Shown here: piece by piece, positions 12,761 to 22,258 of the stretch
Layout: each line of letters opens with the position of its first letter
How positions within the stretch are numbered: position 1 is the stretch's first letter
Assembly: GCA_021464525.1 (NCBI GenBank)
Contig: JADRCO010000332.1
Span: forward strand, 1-37,509
From: Rhizophagus sp. LPA8_4_AMF
Lineage: Eukaryota; Glomeromycota; Glomeromycetes; Glomerales; Glomeraceae
Length of the DNA stretch: 37,509 nt
Direction of reading: 5' to 3'
The notes under the pieces: generated by a model
The model's input: the letters and a program-made list of their open reading frames with translations, nothing else
Told to the model about the DNA's origin: nothing
The model's database searches: none
Translations under genes and position numbers: made by a program

Positions 12761-15132
12761 ACATTCATAAGGTCACGTCTTCAAAAAAAAAGAAAGTAAT
12801 TATAATAAAAAATCAAACCCTAAGTTAATTGATATTATGACAAACATATACGAATTGCCATTTTCATTTAAAATTTTCAACATATATGAATAAAGTAATG
12901 TAAAATTATTGAATGATGATATAAAATTAAAAAAAAGAAGAATTAGTTTCAGGATAATGAGTATCAAGATTTTGAATCTACAGGATTATGATTTGCCATC
13001 AGGGTTGTGAATGTCAGGATTGTATTATAAAGTCATGTTATTATAACCTAGGGACGTTTTTTAAAAAAGAAACGTATTAGCTAAATAGTGCTCCGAAAGG
13101 GTCGAGTTTTTAATCGAGGTGGATTTATTGAAAATAATGACTCGTGACCTGTATTAACTCGCATGACCCGGTCCGCAATAAAATGTCTAAAATTTAAATT
13201 AGTCGGGCTAGATCGTTTCTTTAATCAGGGACAGTCCGGATGACTCGAATTAGATTATCATTTTTTTTCTATAGCACTAAACTAGTACTAAGCCATGATA
13301 TTAAAATTCTTTCATTTCATAAATTTTAACTACGTATGTAAAAAAAAAAAAAGAAATTAATAATTCGAGCCTTAATTTTATTACAAGATAATATACAACC
13401 ACCACAATTCTTACAAAATCCTGGAAGTCGTAAAGTACAGTACATCGAACACGCCAATTTTAATTAAATTAAAAGTTTGTTTGTTTAGTCATTAATATAA
13501 TTATTATGAGTAGAAGTCTAGTTACATGTACTATTGTACTAACCAAATTAAAATAGAAAAATCACTAAATTACTCGTGAAAAATAATCGTTTTTTTTTTC
13601 ATGCGAATATAAAAGTTTGCGTAATATCGGTAATAATTTTCATAAAACTTGTTACTGACGTTATACTTTATGAAAATAATACCTTGTAAATGACTATATT
13701 AAGATCTAGGAACTTCGGAACTTACAAAATGGAGTGCACATTTCGCGAGCATGAATATATTATATATATTATCTATATTAATCAAATAATATGACAAACA
13801 AGATTTCTTTTTTTAATAAAAAAAAGATTTGTTTTATTCAAAAACATAATAATAATTGAAATGCATGAGTATTGAACCTGAAAGTACAGTACTTTTATGA
13901 TATCTATATAGAATTGTAGATAAACAATTTTTTATTTTTGTTTTCATTATTAAATGTCATCTTTTTAGTCTTTCTTTTTTAAAAAAATTTTGGGACTTTT
14001 TCAGATTTTTTTTTCTTTTTTATCAGTTCTCTTGTAGGTATAGAAGTTAGCATCCAGCAATCCCTTTCATTTTTATTTCATTCAGGTGCAATCACTTGCA
14101 TAATTAAAAATCACTTAACCAGTGAAATAAGCAATTTAATAACCCTTTGTAACCGGTAACCGATATACCTTCAATGAAGTTATTAATTACAGAAAATATG
14201 ATTTAAGTTCAACCCATATTAATTTAACCAGTCGCTGCGTCAAAGCGCACAAATTCTTTATTAAAATTGGAATAGAAATGATATTTAGTTTGTGCGTGGA
14301 ACTTGAAATAAAATAATAAATTATTAATATCAAGGATTTTACAATATAACTGCTTGTACGTTAATAATTTCATTTGGTATTTAACTTTCCTTAAAATTAA
14401 TAATTCAAGGATGATTCAAAATGTATAATTTATGAATTATACACGTATTATACGTAAAAAACGAAAACATCTTTGAAAAGAGATTTTAGATTTAATAAAT
14501 TATGCATTGAGATATACTATGAAGTATAACCTGCTAACATTCAAAAAAAAAAAATCAGCGGCATGTCTACTAAATATGAAAACAAGAATGCGGTTTTGTA
14601 AATACCTTCTAAATGCCATTCTGCTGTACTTCTGTTGATTCTGAGGTGCCCGAAAGGTTCCCACAAAATTAAAAAAAAAATTAGTTTTTTTATTTCATAT
14701 ATATTCTTTACGTATTTTGGGAATAATTTCCAAGCTAACTTTGTACGTACAACTAAATAAACCATTCCCTTACAATATTTTTTAAGTAACGCGCCTTTTA
14801 TTGATAAAAATGATAGGCTGTAAACATATTGTTTTAACATGCCGCATTTTTTAACATATTATTAGAGTATGCTAGTATTATCTAAGTTTATTTAAAACAT
14901 TTCAAAAATATTATAAGTAATTTTTGTACGAAAAAATTTAAAAGAGAGAACCACAGGCTAAATGGTTTATAACTTAGAATGAATTTATTATTTAAATTTA
15001 ACCTTTTACCATTTTTTAGAAATTTAAAAAAAATAAAAATTTAAAAAATAATCATAGTACACATTTGTATGATAAAATTGACGTGTAAAAAAATGAAAAG
15101 AAATGAAAGAATATTTTTTTATTTTTATTTTT

Positions 15133-15550
15133 TTTTGATCGAGAACTAATACAATTGTACGAGTCGCACTATAAGAAGTAAGAACTCCTGCTTCACTAAA
15201 TTTTTTCTCTTATTAAAAACTGGTACATTTATCGGATTAAACTTCCAGTTTATTACATGATAGTACATTTTCCTGGGTTTTCTTCTGGACGACCCGTAAC
15301 TTCAGTAATAGGTGGGTTAATGACAACCGTAATTGGATTCATTTTTTTTAGGAAGTTAGTTGAAGTTTTTAAATTGAAAATTTCAAAAAGAAGTTCTTGC
15401 AAGAATAGTAGTATTGAAAGCTTTTTTAAATATATTTTTTTAAAAAAAAAAAAAATTTTAAGTCAAATATGATTATTTTATACGTTTAATTTAACTGCGC
15501 TTCAGCGCATGTACGAAATGAAATATTTTTTTTCTATAAATAGTTCACAT
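15133..15550. repeat. Dispersed ~400-bp direct repeat, copy 1
   Basis: This stretch is clearly related to 20672-21050 in the same orientation. Shared stretches include TTTATTACATGATAGTACAT, TAGGTGGGTTAATGACAAC and AAGTTCTTGCAAGAAT, with indels between them. Copy 1 holds a 71-codon frame starting at the ATG at 15257 (GRPVTSVIGGLMTTVIGF), which is disrupted in copy 2. It is probably a decayed transposon or gene fragment. The family is not recognised. Confidence 0.7.
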
Positions 15551-15671
15551 TGTGCATGTCTTGTTATTCCGATAATCAAATACGACATAACTATTAGCAA
15601 AATGGTCCATATCTGACATTGTAACCTGCCGGGTGAAATCTTAATTGTTTTATATACGCTTATATTTAATA

Positions 15672-15889
15672 GTTATTCGTAGTGATGGGATTTTTTAATT
15701 TTTAACTTAATAACTATTTTTAATTTTAACTTAATAAGTACTTATTAAGTCAATAATTTAAATTAACATAGGATTTTTAATTTTTAAGTTAATAATTAGT
15801 CTTAATAATTAACTTAATAAGTACTTAATAAGTACTTATTAATTAAAAAAGATTTGAAATAATTTTTAAGTCCCATCACTAGTTATTCG
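15672..15889. mobile_element. hAT-type MITE with 8-bp target-site duplication
   Basis: The element spans 15680-15881 and begins TAGTGATGGGA and ends TCCCATCACTA, perfect terminal inverted repeats of 11 bp. It is flanked by the direct repeat GTTATTCG at 15672-15679 and 15882-15889. An 8-bp duplication with TIRs of the C/TAGTGATGGG kind is diagnostic of hAT elements. The 202-bp interior is AT-rich, with repeated AACTTAATAAGTACTTATTAA palindromic stretches and no coding capacity, so it depends on a transposase elsewhere. The perfect duplication implies a fairly recent insertion. Confidence 0.9.
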
Positions 15890-15922
15890 GCATGATATTG
15901 GGTAAATCAAATTTGATTGGTT

Positions 15923-15951
15923 GATCCTGGGCTCCGCAGGAGTCCAAGATC
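15923..15951. repeat. GC-rich imperfect palindrome
   Basis: GATCCTGGGCTCC and GGAGTCCAAGATC pair at 11 of 13 positions around a GCA loop. This stands out in the AT-rich surroundings. A second hairpin, ATTCGG..CCGAAT, follows near 15975. They could be remnants of a further inverted-repeat element next to the hAT MITE. Confidence 0.5.
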
Positions 15952-16153
15952 GACTGATTCCCAGCTAGCGTTAGTTATTCGGTGCTTTGTGCCGAATGAG
16001 TGATTTATCCGGTGTAACCATCAAACTTTTTTAACCTTTACCTGATGGCTGATACACATGATATTTCCAATTATAAAATACCGGATAATAATTGGTGCTT
16101 TACTGAAATCTTACAATTTAACAATATCATTTAGATATCAAATAGTATTGATT

Positions 16154-16221
16154 TGATACTATTGTTATGATATCGTAATGGAATTTTATCATTACGCCAA
16201 AATAATATCATAACAATATCA
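16154..16221. repeat. AT-rich foldback
   Basis: TTGTTATGATATCGTAATG is followed about 10 bases later by CATTACG, then by ATATCATAACAATATC, its inverted counterpart with a short insertion. It may be a degraded MITE. No target duplication was found. Confidence 0.5.
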
Positions 16222-16867
16222 AAATAATATCGTTAATGGTACAGGTACAATAATCAAAACGAAACTCATTTGATATTAATTTAAGTCAACATAACATTAT
16301 AAAAATGATATTATTTGATATTTTAACAGTATTGTATTTGTTCCAAAAATATGGTGGTCAAGAAAATGGTATCGTTTAAATTTATCTTAACGATTGTTTG
16401 AATTTTAAGGTTCCTTAACAAGTGCCTCTTAATAAGGCTCGAACGTAAGTTGTATTAGTCACGTGATCCATACAATTTCTCGCACGTAACATTCTAATTA
16501 CTAAATAATAAGTATTCAAACTAGCATGATAAAAATTATGACTTTAATTAATCACCAAAGGGCTTGTTTCCTTTAAAAAAGATGCTGTAAAGTGAAATAA
16601 CGATATAAAGTATTAATAGTGTTATAAATATTAGTGTTTAATAAAATTTAATACACAGTACTTGAGTGGTTCTATGGTGGCTATCAGTAATATTAAACTT
16701 TTATATATCATTAATTAAATAATAATAAGAAAAAACTAAACCGATAAAATGATAGTGCAACATGTAATGCACATTATTACATAAGAATTTGAAATAATAT
16801 TATGGGTCAAAACCCTGATAATTTTAATAAGTGGTCATAGTAAAAATATGAAAATTCGAACTTATTT

Positions 16868-16918
16868 TCATGGAATTTTTATGGATTTTGTAAAATTCCA
16901 TGGAAATCCATAAAAATT
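16868..16918. repeat. Perfect 15-bp inverted repeat (foldback)
   Basis: AATTTTTATGGATTT at 16874-16888 and AAATCCATAAAAATT at 16904-16918 are exact reverse complements, separated by 15 bases containing TTCCATGG. No coding capacity is present and no target duplication was recognised. Confidence 0.65.
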
Positions 16919-17797
16919 ACGTGTAATATGACAAAAAAAAATTTTGCCGCTTACATGGCAATTAAAGTACTATAAAATAAGTTACACAAATAAATCAAAA
17001 TTTCGGACTATTGTTTATAGGTGACAGCCAACATATACCTGCTAAAAACTTTGTTTATAAAGCTGCTTGAACCTATTTCGCACTGAAATCACATAATAAA
17101 ATTGGTAATATGGTTATTTCATTAAAAAATATCTATTTTTTCACAAATATTCATTAATAAAAGTTAATGTAAAATATGTGTGTTTTCATACTTGTTAAAT
17201 GACTCTTATTAATTGCCCAAGTCATGTTTCATTTAATTGAAGTGTTGCTTAATAACAATATTCCACACTTAAGTTCTTTATTTGTGCGTGAAGCTTTAAA
17301 GAGATGAAACAAACAATATCGCTTTAAAAGTAAATGATTGACATTTTTTAATAAAATGTGATTTAAATAATACATAATTTTATTGATTTCATTAAAAAAA
17401 AATAAAACTAGTCTGATTGAATTTTTCTCCTGTTCGGATGACCTGTACTAATTTTTTGTTTTATTTTCCTTTTTTTTGCATTTCTGAAGAAATTTTAGAT
17501 TTAATTAAATGGGATATCACAACAAAATATTCTTCTCTTATTGATTGACATTACATATATGGTAATTATCAAAGCTTTATAAACATAATAGAAACACAAT
17601 AACCGATTTTCTTGAAGTTTTAACTTTAAAGCTCAGAGGTTTGAGGTGCTGCTTACCGATAAATAATAATGAAATTCAAAACAAACTGAGTATTTAATAT
17701 AAGTCATACTGAATACTTTGTAATACTCGAAAAAAAAAATCTCTAAAGATCAGCAGCATACTTTTCTTTGTTTTCAATGTGTTTGTCTTCTACAAAA

Positions 17798-19449
17798 ATG
17801 GCGCAGTATAACGACCGTCCTTATATTTACGATTTACAAAGAAGCGAAACGAATAATTCTTTTAAAAATAAATCTTTGTTAAAAATTATATATAATGGTC
17901 ATGAATTTGTCAATGTTAAGAACTTGAACTTCAATTCCCCAAAAATCCCTTGATAGAAAAAAAATTTTAAATTTAAAAATTTATAGCCAATGTTACAAGA
18001 TCCTGAAATTAGTATTACAAGAAGAGAAGATGATACACTTCAAGAAATTCTCCGAATTTTTTATAGTAAACTTAAATTTTCGGAGAAAATTTTCCTTTAC
18101 ATATTTTTAATTGACATAATTGGATATATATTATTATTTATTACTTATTTATTAGTATCTGGAGATTTTTTTACTAATATTGGATCTATCGTATTTACTA
18201 TTTTTCCAGTTATCTCTGGTATCACCATGGTAAATGTTATTTTATTTATAAACTGATAGTTATAAGTATCATGATTTTCTAACATTTTACTTTACAGTTC
18301 TATTGCAAGACGATATTACATGGGATTTCTTTTCTAATTATACATTCATTCCCCATTATAGTGGGTGTGGCCCTTTTTTATGCACAATACAATACTTGTT
18401 TAGATATACCAAAACATTGCTTCTTTGAAAAAAATACACCATTCTATACAGCGGGTATAGTTTTACTTATCTTTTTAATTATATTTACGATAATTTATTG
18501 CGTTATTTTATATCATCTCTGGTCAAAAAGGTAATTTAAATCAATCTTTAAATATATAATAGTTTCATAACTTACAGAAATTTGTATAATTAATTACTAG
18601 GATATGGCCTATAAGATATGAATACCCATACTCAAAGGATAAAGATATAATAAGTAAGTGAATAAAAAGCTGAAATTAATTCTTGTATCTGCAAAAACCT
18701 AATATTTATTTATTTATCTAGATATGGACGCAATATATCAATTACAATTTCCAATATTTCATGCGAAAACCATAGTTATTGCATTGTATACAGTTTTTTA
18801 TATAGAGTCGATTTGGATTGTGGGTATATTAGGAAAAAATTTACATGGTATTAGGGTTGTTAGTTTTTTTTTTCCATTTAATATTATAATTTTATACTAC
18901 GCGTATTTTATGTTTAAGGGTGTAAGTATTAATTTAACAAAAAAAAAAAATAAATAAATTTTCATAAAAATTTCTTTAATAACATTTCTTTTTACTATTA
19001 GGTAAGGGATGAATCAAGGTGGATGATGTTTATCTTATATTTTGGAAACATTTTCCAATCTATCTTTTTATATTATGTAGCAACTGATTATTGTTACAAA
19101 TTTCATAAGCCATATTCCCTTCAATATTGCTTTAGATATAGCGTATTTTTTAATGTATATGTTTGTTTATTAATAATATCTTGGATATTACTGATTTTAT
19201 CTACGTGGAATTCTATCAGATGCCAAAGAAATTTTGGGATGAATCTTGGATTTTATTGTAAGTAAAGATAATCTACCAATTATTGAAAATCAACAAATAT
19301 TTATTTAATTTACTAATAAATAATTATTTTTAATCTTAATAGTAAAATTTGAACCGACGTCTAAAGAGTTTAAATCAGAAAGAAAATTCGATCATGAAAG
19401 TAGAGAAACCTTAATACTCACAAATCTAAACGTGGAATTTTTAGTTTAA
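17798..19449 (+). CDS. Eight-pass hypothetical membrane protein (7 exons)
   Basis: The exons are 17798-17914, 17987-18229, 18298-18530, 18601-18653, 18722-18921, 19002-19257 and 19343-19449. The introns are 68-85 nt with good GT(A/T)A..TAG/CAG borders and matching phase, giving 402 aa. An in-frame ATG at 17777 would add seven residues. I prefer 17798 (MAQYNDRPYIYDLQ) but cannot exclude the other. After a roughly 75-residue polar N-terminus come about eight hydrophobic segments (for example IFLYIFLIDIIGYILLFITY, IVLLIFLIIFTIIYCVIL and CLLIISWILLILSTW). The C-terminal tail is short and charged. Cysteine-bearing loops (NTCLDIPKHC) lie between segments 3 and 4. The family is not recognised; topology alone would allow a receptor, transporter or channel. 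A possible AATAAA lies 12 nt after the stop. A relic of exons 1-2 lies 2.4 kb downstream. Confidence 0.75.
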
Positions 19450-19690
19450 AAAAAATGATAAATAAACTAAATATAAAGTTACATTTTATAGAAGTTTTAT
19501 TTATTTTTTTTTTTTCTAACAATAAATATTAAAAAAAAAATAACGTTTGTAAATTGATTGATAATTAAATAAATGTAATTAAATTTTAAAAACAAGAAAA
19601 TTATGTTCGAGAAACTTAACATATAATACAAGCCGTAGAACTTTTCACACTTTCTTTATGAATATAATTTTAAGAATCCATGTCTTAGAT

Positions 19691-20106
19691 TAGTGCGATC
19701 TCCGTACGTCATCCCCTAAGGGAATCGGTTTTCACAAATCTGGGATTTCTGGAGGAATTCGAGAAATTTTCAATTATTTTGAGTAGTTTCTCTTAAGTGT
19801 TACACAATGTTTTAAGACTCACCATAGAAAGACTACTTAAATAATTGAGTTGGAGTTTTCTGCATAAATTCCTTCCTTTATCTCAAGTTTTCCAGATTTG
19901 GGGACGTCAAAAAGCGGAAAATCACGTGATCGTAATAAAAAATACACACCCACCTCCTCATTTATTAAGTATTCTGAGACAATTTTTTTGTTATGTGAAA
20001 TCCTATTCATCACGCTATAATTTAATTTCTTAATGCCGTAATTCCGGCAAAAAAATTTCTGGGCGACCCCCGAAAACCGATTTCCTACGTACAGGGGGTC
20101 GCACTA
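19691..20106. mobile_element. TA-flanked MITE with GTGCGA termini
   Basis: The left end reads TAGTGCGATC and the right end TCGCACTA, with TA at both outer edges. The arms match further in: left CCGTACGTCATCCCC then GGAATCGGTTTTC, and the reverse complement of the right arm CCTGTACGT then GGAAATCGGTTTTCGGGGG. The 416-bp body has no credible coding capacity, and the 62-codon open frame inside it has no domain. A TCACGTGA palindrome lies at 19922-19929 in the interior. This fits a non-autonomous TA-targeting DNA transposon. Confidence 0.75.
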
Positions 20107-20319
20107 ATTTGAAAACAGCATGGGATATCACAAATTTTAATTGTTAATATTAAGATCTTATGAAAAAGGTTTGTGGTATTGAAATATGACTAAGTTGATG
20201 AATAATACCTTTTTTTGTTTTTAAAACATGTTGAATGTATTGATTATACTCCTTATAAAAAATTTATGCAGTGTTTTGTTTTGTAACATTTAAAACAATA
20301 TGATTGGTAAAACCTAAAA

Positions 20320-20440
20320 CGCCTTTTACAAAGAATAAATCTTTTAAAGAATAAATCTTTTGTTACCAATTTCGCAGATCCTGAAATTAGTATTACAGTA
20401 GTACAAAAATGGAATATCAAAACAAAATACTACATTATAA
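20320..20440 (+). pseudogene. Relic of the eight-pass membrane protein gene (exons 1-2)
   Basis: The stretch AGATCCTGAAATTAGTATTACA near 20377 repeats the start of exon 2 of the gene at 17798-19449 (encoding DPEISIT). The bases before it (AAGAATAAATCTTTTGTTA) resemble the KNKSLL part of exon 1. The intervening intron and adjacent coding bases are missing, and the frame is lost immediately afterwards. A following segment (AAATGGAATATCAAAACAAA) resembles 17508-17530, upstream of the gene. It is a small, scrambled duplication remnant. Confidence 0.5.
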
Positions 20441-20671
20441 AAATACTTTTTATTATTTAGAATATTTTAAGTAGAGGCCCAGCGGCCCCAGCCCCACGGA
20501 CAAAAATTTGTGGCTTATATTTACGAAAGAAAAAACAGAATAAACTTCTTACTTATTATTTACTATTTTTAATTTTTTTAAAAAAATGACGTTTACTTAT
20601 AATTCGATCAAGAGTGAAAAAAAATTAACGTCTTATGATAAAATAATATGTAATAAATATACAGAATTCTT

Positions 20672-21050
20672 TTTTTGATTGAGAGCTAAATGTTAAAATC
20701 CAAGTCGTCTAGGTTTCTATATTACGCTTCACTAAATTTTTCCTTTTATTAAATAAGTACGTTTTATCGGATTAAATTTCCAGTTTATTACATGATAGTA
20801 CATTTTTCTGGAAATTTTTTGGACGAACCGTAACTTCACTAGTAGGTGGGTTAATGACAACTGTAATTGGGATTCAATTATTTTAGGAAGTTTGTTTTAT
20901 TGAAGTTTTTTAAGAATTGTGAAATTTAAAATAAAGTTCTTGCAAGAATTTTTTCGAGTATAAAAGATCTCTTTTTTTTTAAAGTCAAATTGATTATTTT
21001 ATACTTTTAATTTTACTGCGCTCACATTGTTCATGTTTTACGCACGTCTT
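20672..21050. repeat. Dispersed ~400-bp direct repeat, copy 2
   Basis: This is the partner of 15133-15550 in direct orientation, about 5.5 kb away and on the other side of the eight-pass membrane gene. The frame present in copy 1 is broken here by several indels, so copy 2 is the more decayed. No terminal repeats or target duplication could be defined. Confidence 0.7.
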
Positions 21051-22011
21051 ATTGTTTTAAATGGTTTAATGTCTTCAAACACAGAGTCATTTTTGTGAGA
21101 TCGTCTTATACCTGATATTGTTTTTATTAAAAAGGAAGAACAAACACATGTCTATAAGTTAAAGTTTATGCCGTTTTGATATTTTTGTGTTCTGAATATT
21201 GTCTACTTTTCAAAATTAGAAGCGTTCGCCAATAAATTTCCTACATACACAGCATAAAGGTTTTTTGTGTAATCTTATATACTAATCGCCAAATTGGTTT
21301 ATAAATTATTTGTTCCTTAATTTTTTCTTTTTTTTTGATTGGCCAAAATTTTCATACATGCATACACATTTAATTTATAGTTTATCTTATAGAAAAAATT
21401 TACATATTTAAGAAGTCAAAAATTTGTTCAAGTTCACAAGTTCACAAGTTTCACTGTACAACAACTCTAAGAATACAGTAATTTCGATATGGAGGAAGCG
21501 AAGATTTGAAAACTGGTCCATAATTTATGATTAATTTAAATAATAAAAATAGATTACTTAAAAACTGTTGTTTTTTGAACTTATGTCATCTTTAAAATTT
21601 TACAACATAAATTTAATTTTAACACAAATCCGTTTAAAATGATAAAGTTAGAAAGACAAACATATATTCAATTGGAATTGGTGATATCTTTTATATCAGT
21701 GTTATGTATACCTCCTTCATGTGACATAAATAATCAATAATAAATAATAATTTTTTATATCAGTACATATTTTATTAATTATTGTTTATTAACTTAATAA
21801 ATTAAAAGTATTTGATAATGCTAATCCACGTACTGTACAAATTGACTTAAAGAATAAATAAATTTTATTATTATAACATAGGAGAACGCGATTTGTTAAA
21901 CAGTATTTTTCTTTTACTATTATACATATATCTGATATATTAACTATTTATTAACGGTTAATGGGTTTCTGGCGGATTACTAATTGCAAAAAGAATGGAA
22001 CACCGAATTCA

Positions 22012-22258
22012 TTTTCGTTCCGAAGCTTAATACGCAGTCATACGCATTTATCCGCATGAGATTTTACTGATCGACATAATTCGGGCCAAATTATAATTCT
22101 GGCCAGAATTTTGGTTTCCGAAATGATCGACATTCCCGCGTATGATATATCGGCGGTGTATGTGTGTTAATACTGGCCAAAATTATAACTTGGCCGGAAT
22201 CACTGCCGATCAATTATGATCATGCTGCGTATGATTGTATGAAACTTCGAAGTAAAAA
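22012..22258. mobile_element. Long inverted-repeat element (MITE-like)
   Basis: The left arm contains ATAATTCGGGCCAAATTATA and TTCTGGCCAG. The right arm, reverse complemented, contains GATTCCGGCCAAGTTATA and TTTTGGCCAGTA at the matching places. The outer parts also pair (TTCCGAAGCTTAATACGCAGTC against TTCGAAGTTTCATACAATC; then TCATACGCA on both sides). The arms are about 100 bp, interrupted by indels, with a 50-base centre. The motif AATTCTGGCCAAAAT/ATTCGGGCC recurs inside the small element at 33658-33796, which suggests a related family. Confidence 0.6.

Larger units (their letters stand above)
12427..17797. other. Gene-poor, repeat-rich intergenic region
   Basis: About 5.4 kb hold no gene I can support. 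The first 330 bases are the copy A upstream region, conserved with copy B. The interval 13050-13260 is a less AT-rich pocket without a readable frame. Around 14590-14660 a minus-strand frame contains a short coding-looking stretch (EPFGHLRINRSTAEWHLEG) that could be a gene relic but is isolated. Further on are one copy of a roughly 400-bp dispersed repeat (15133-15550), a hAT-type MITE (15680-15881), several foldbacks (15923-15951, 16154-16221, 16868-16918) and a TCACGTGA palindrome (16459-16466). Confidence 0.6.

Noticed and set aside
14541..14840. Minus-strand open frame with a coding-looking segment WEPFGHLRINRSTAEW
   Set aside because: Only about 25 codons look protein-like, the rest is low-complexity AT, and no flanking exons were found.
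15257..15472. 71-codon open frame starting MIVHFPGFSSGRPVTS
   Set aside because: It lies in a repeat whose second copy (20672-21050) has the frame broken, so it is more likely a transposon or gene remnant than a gene.
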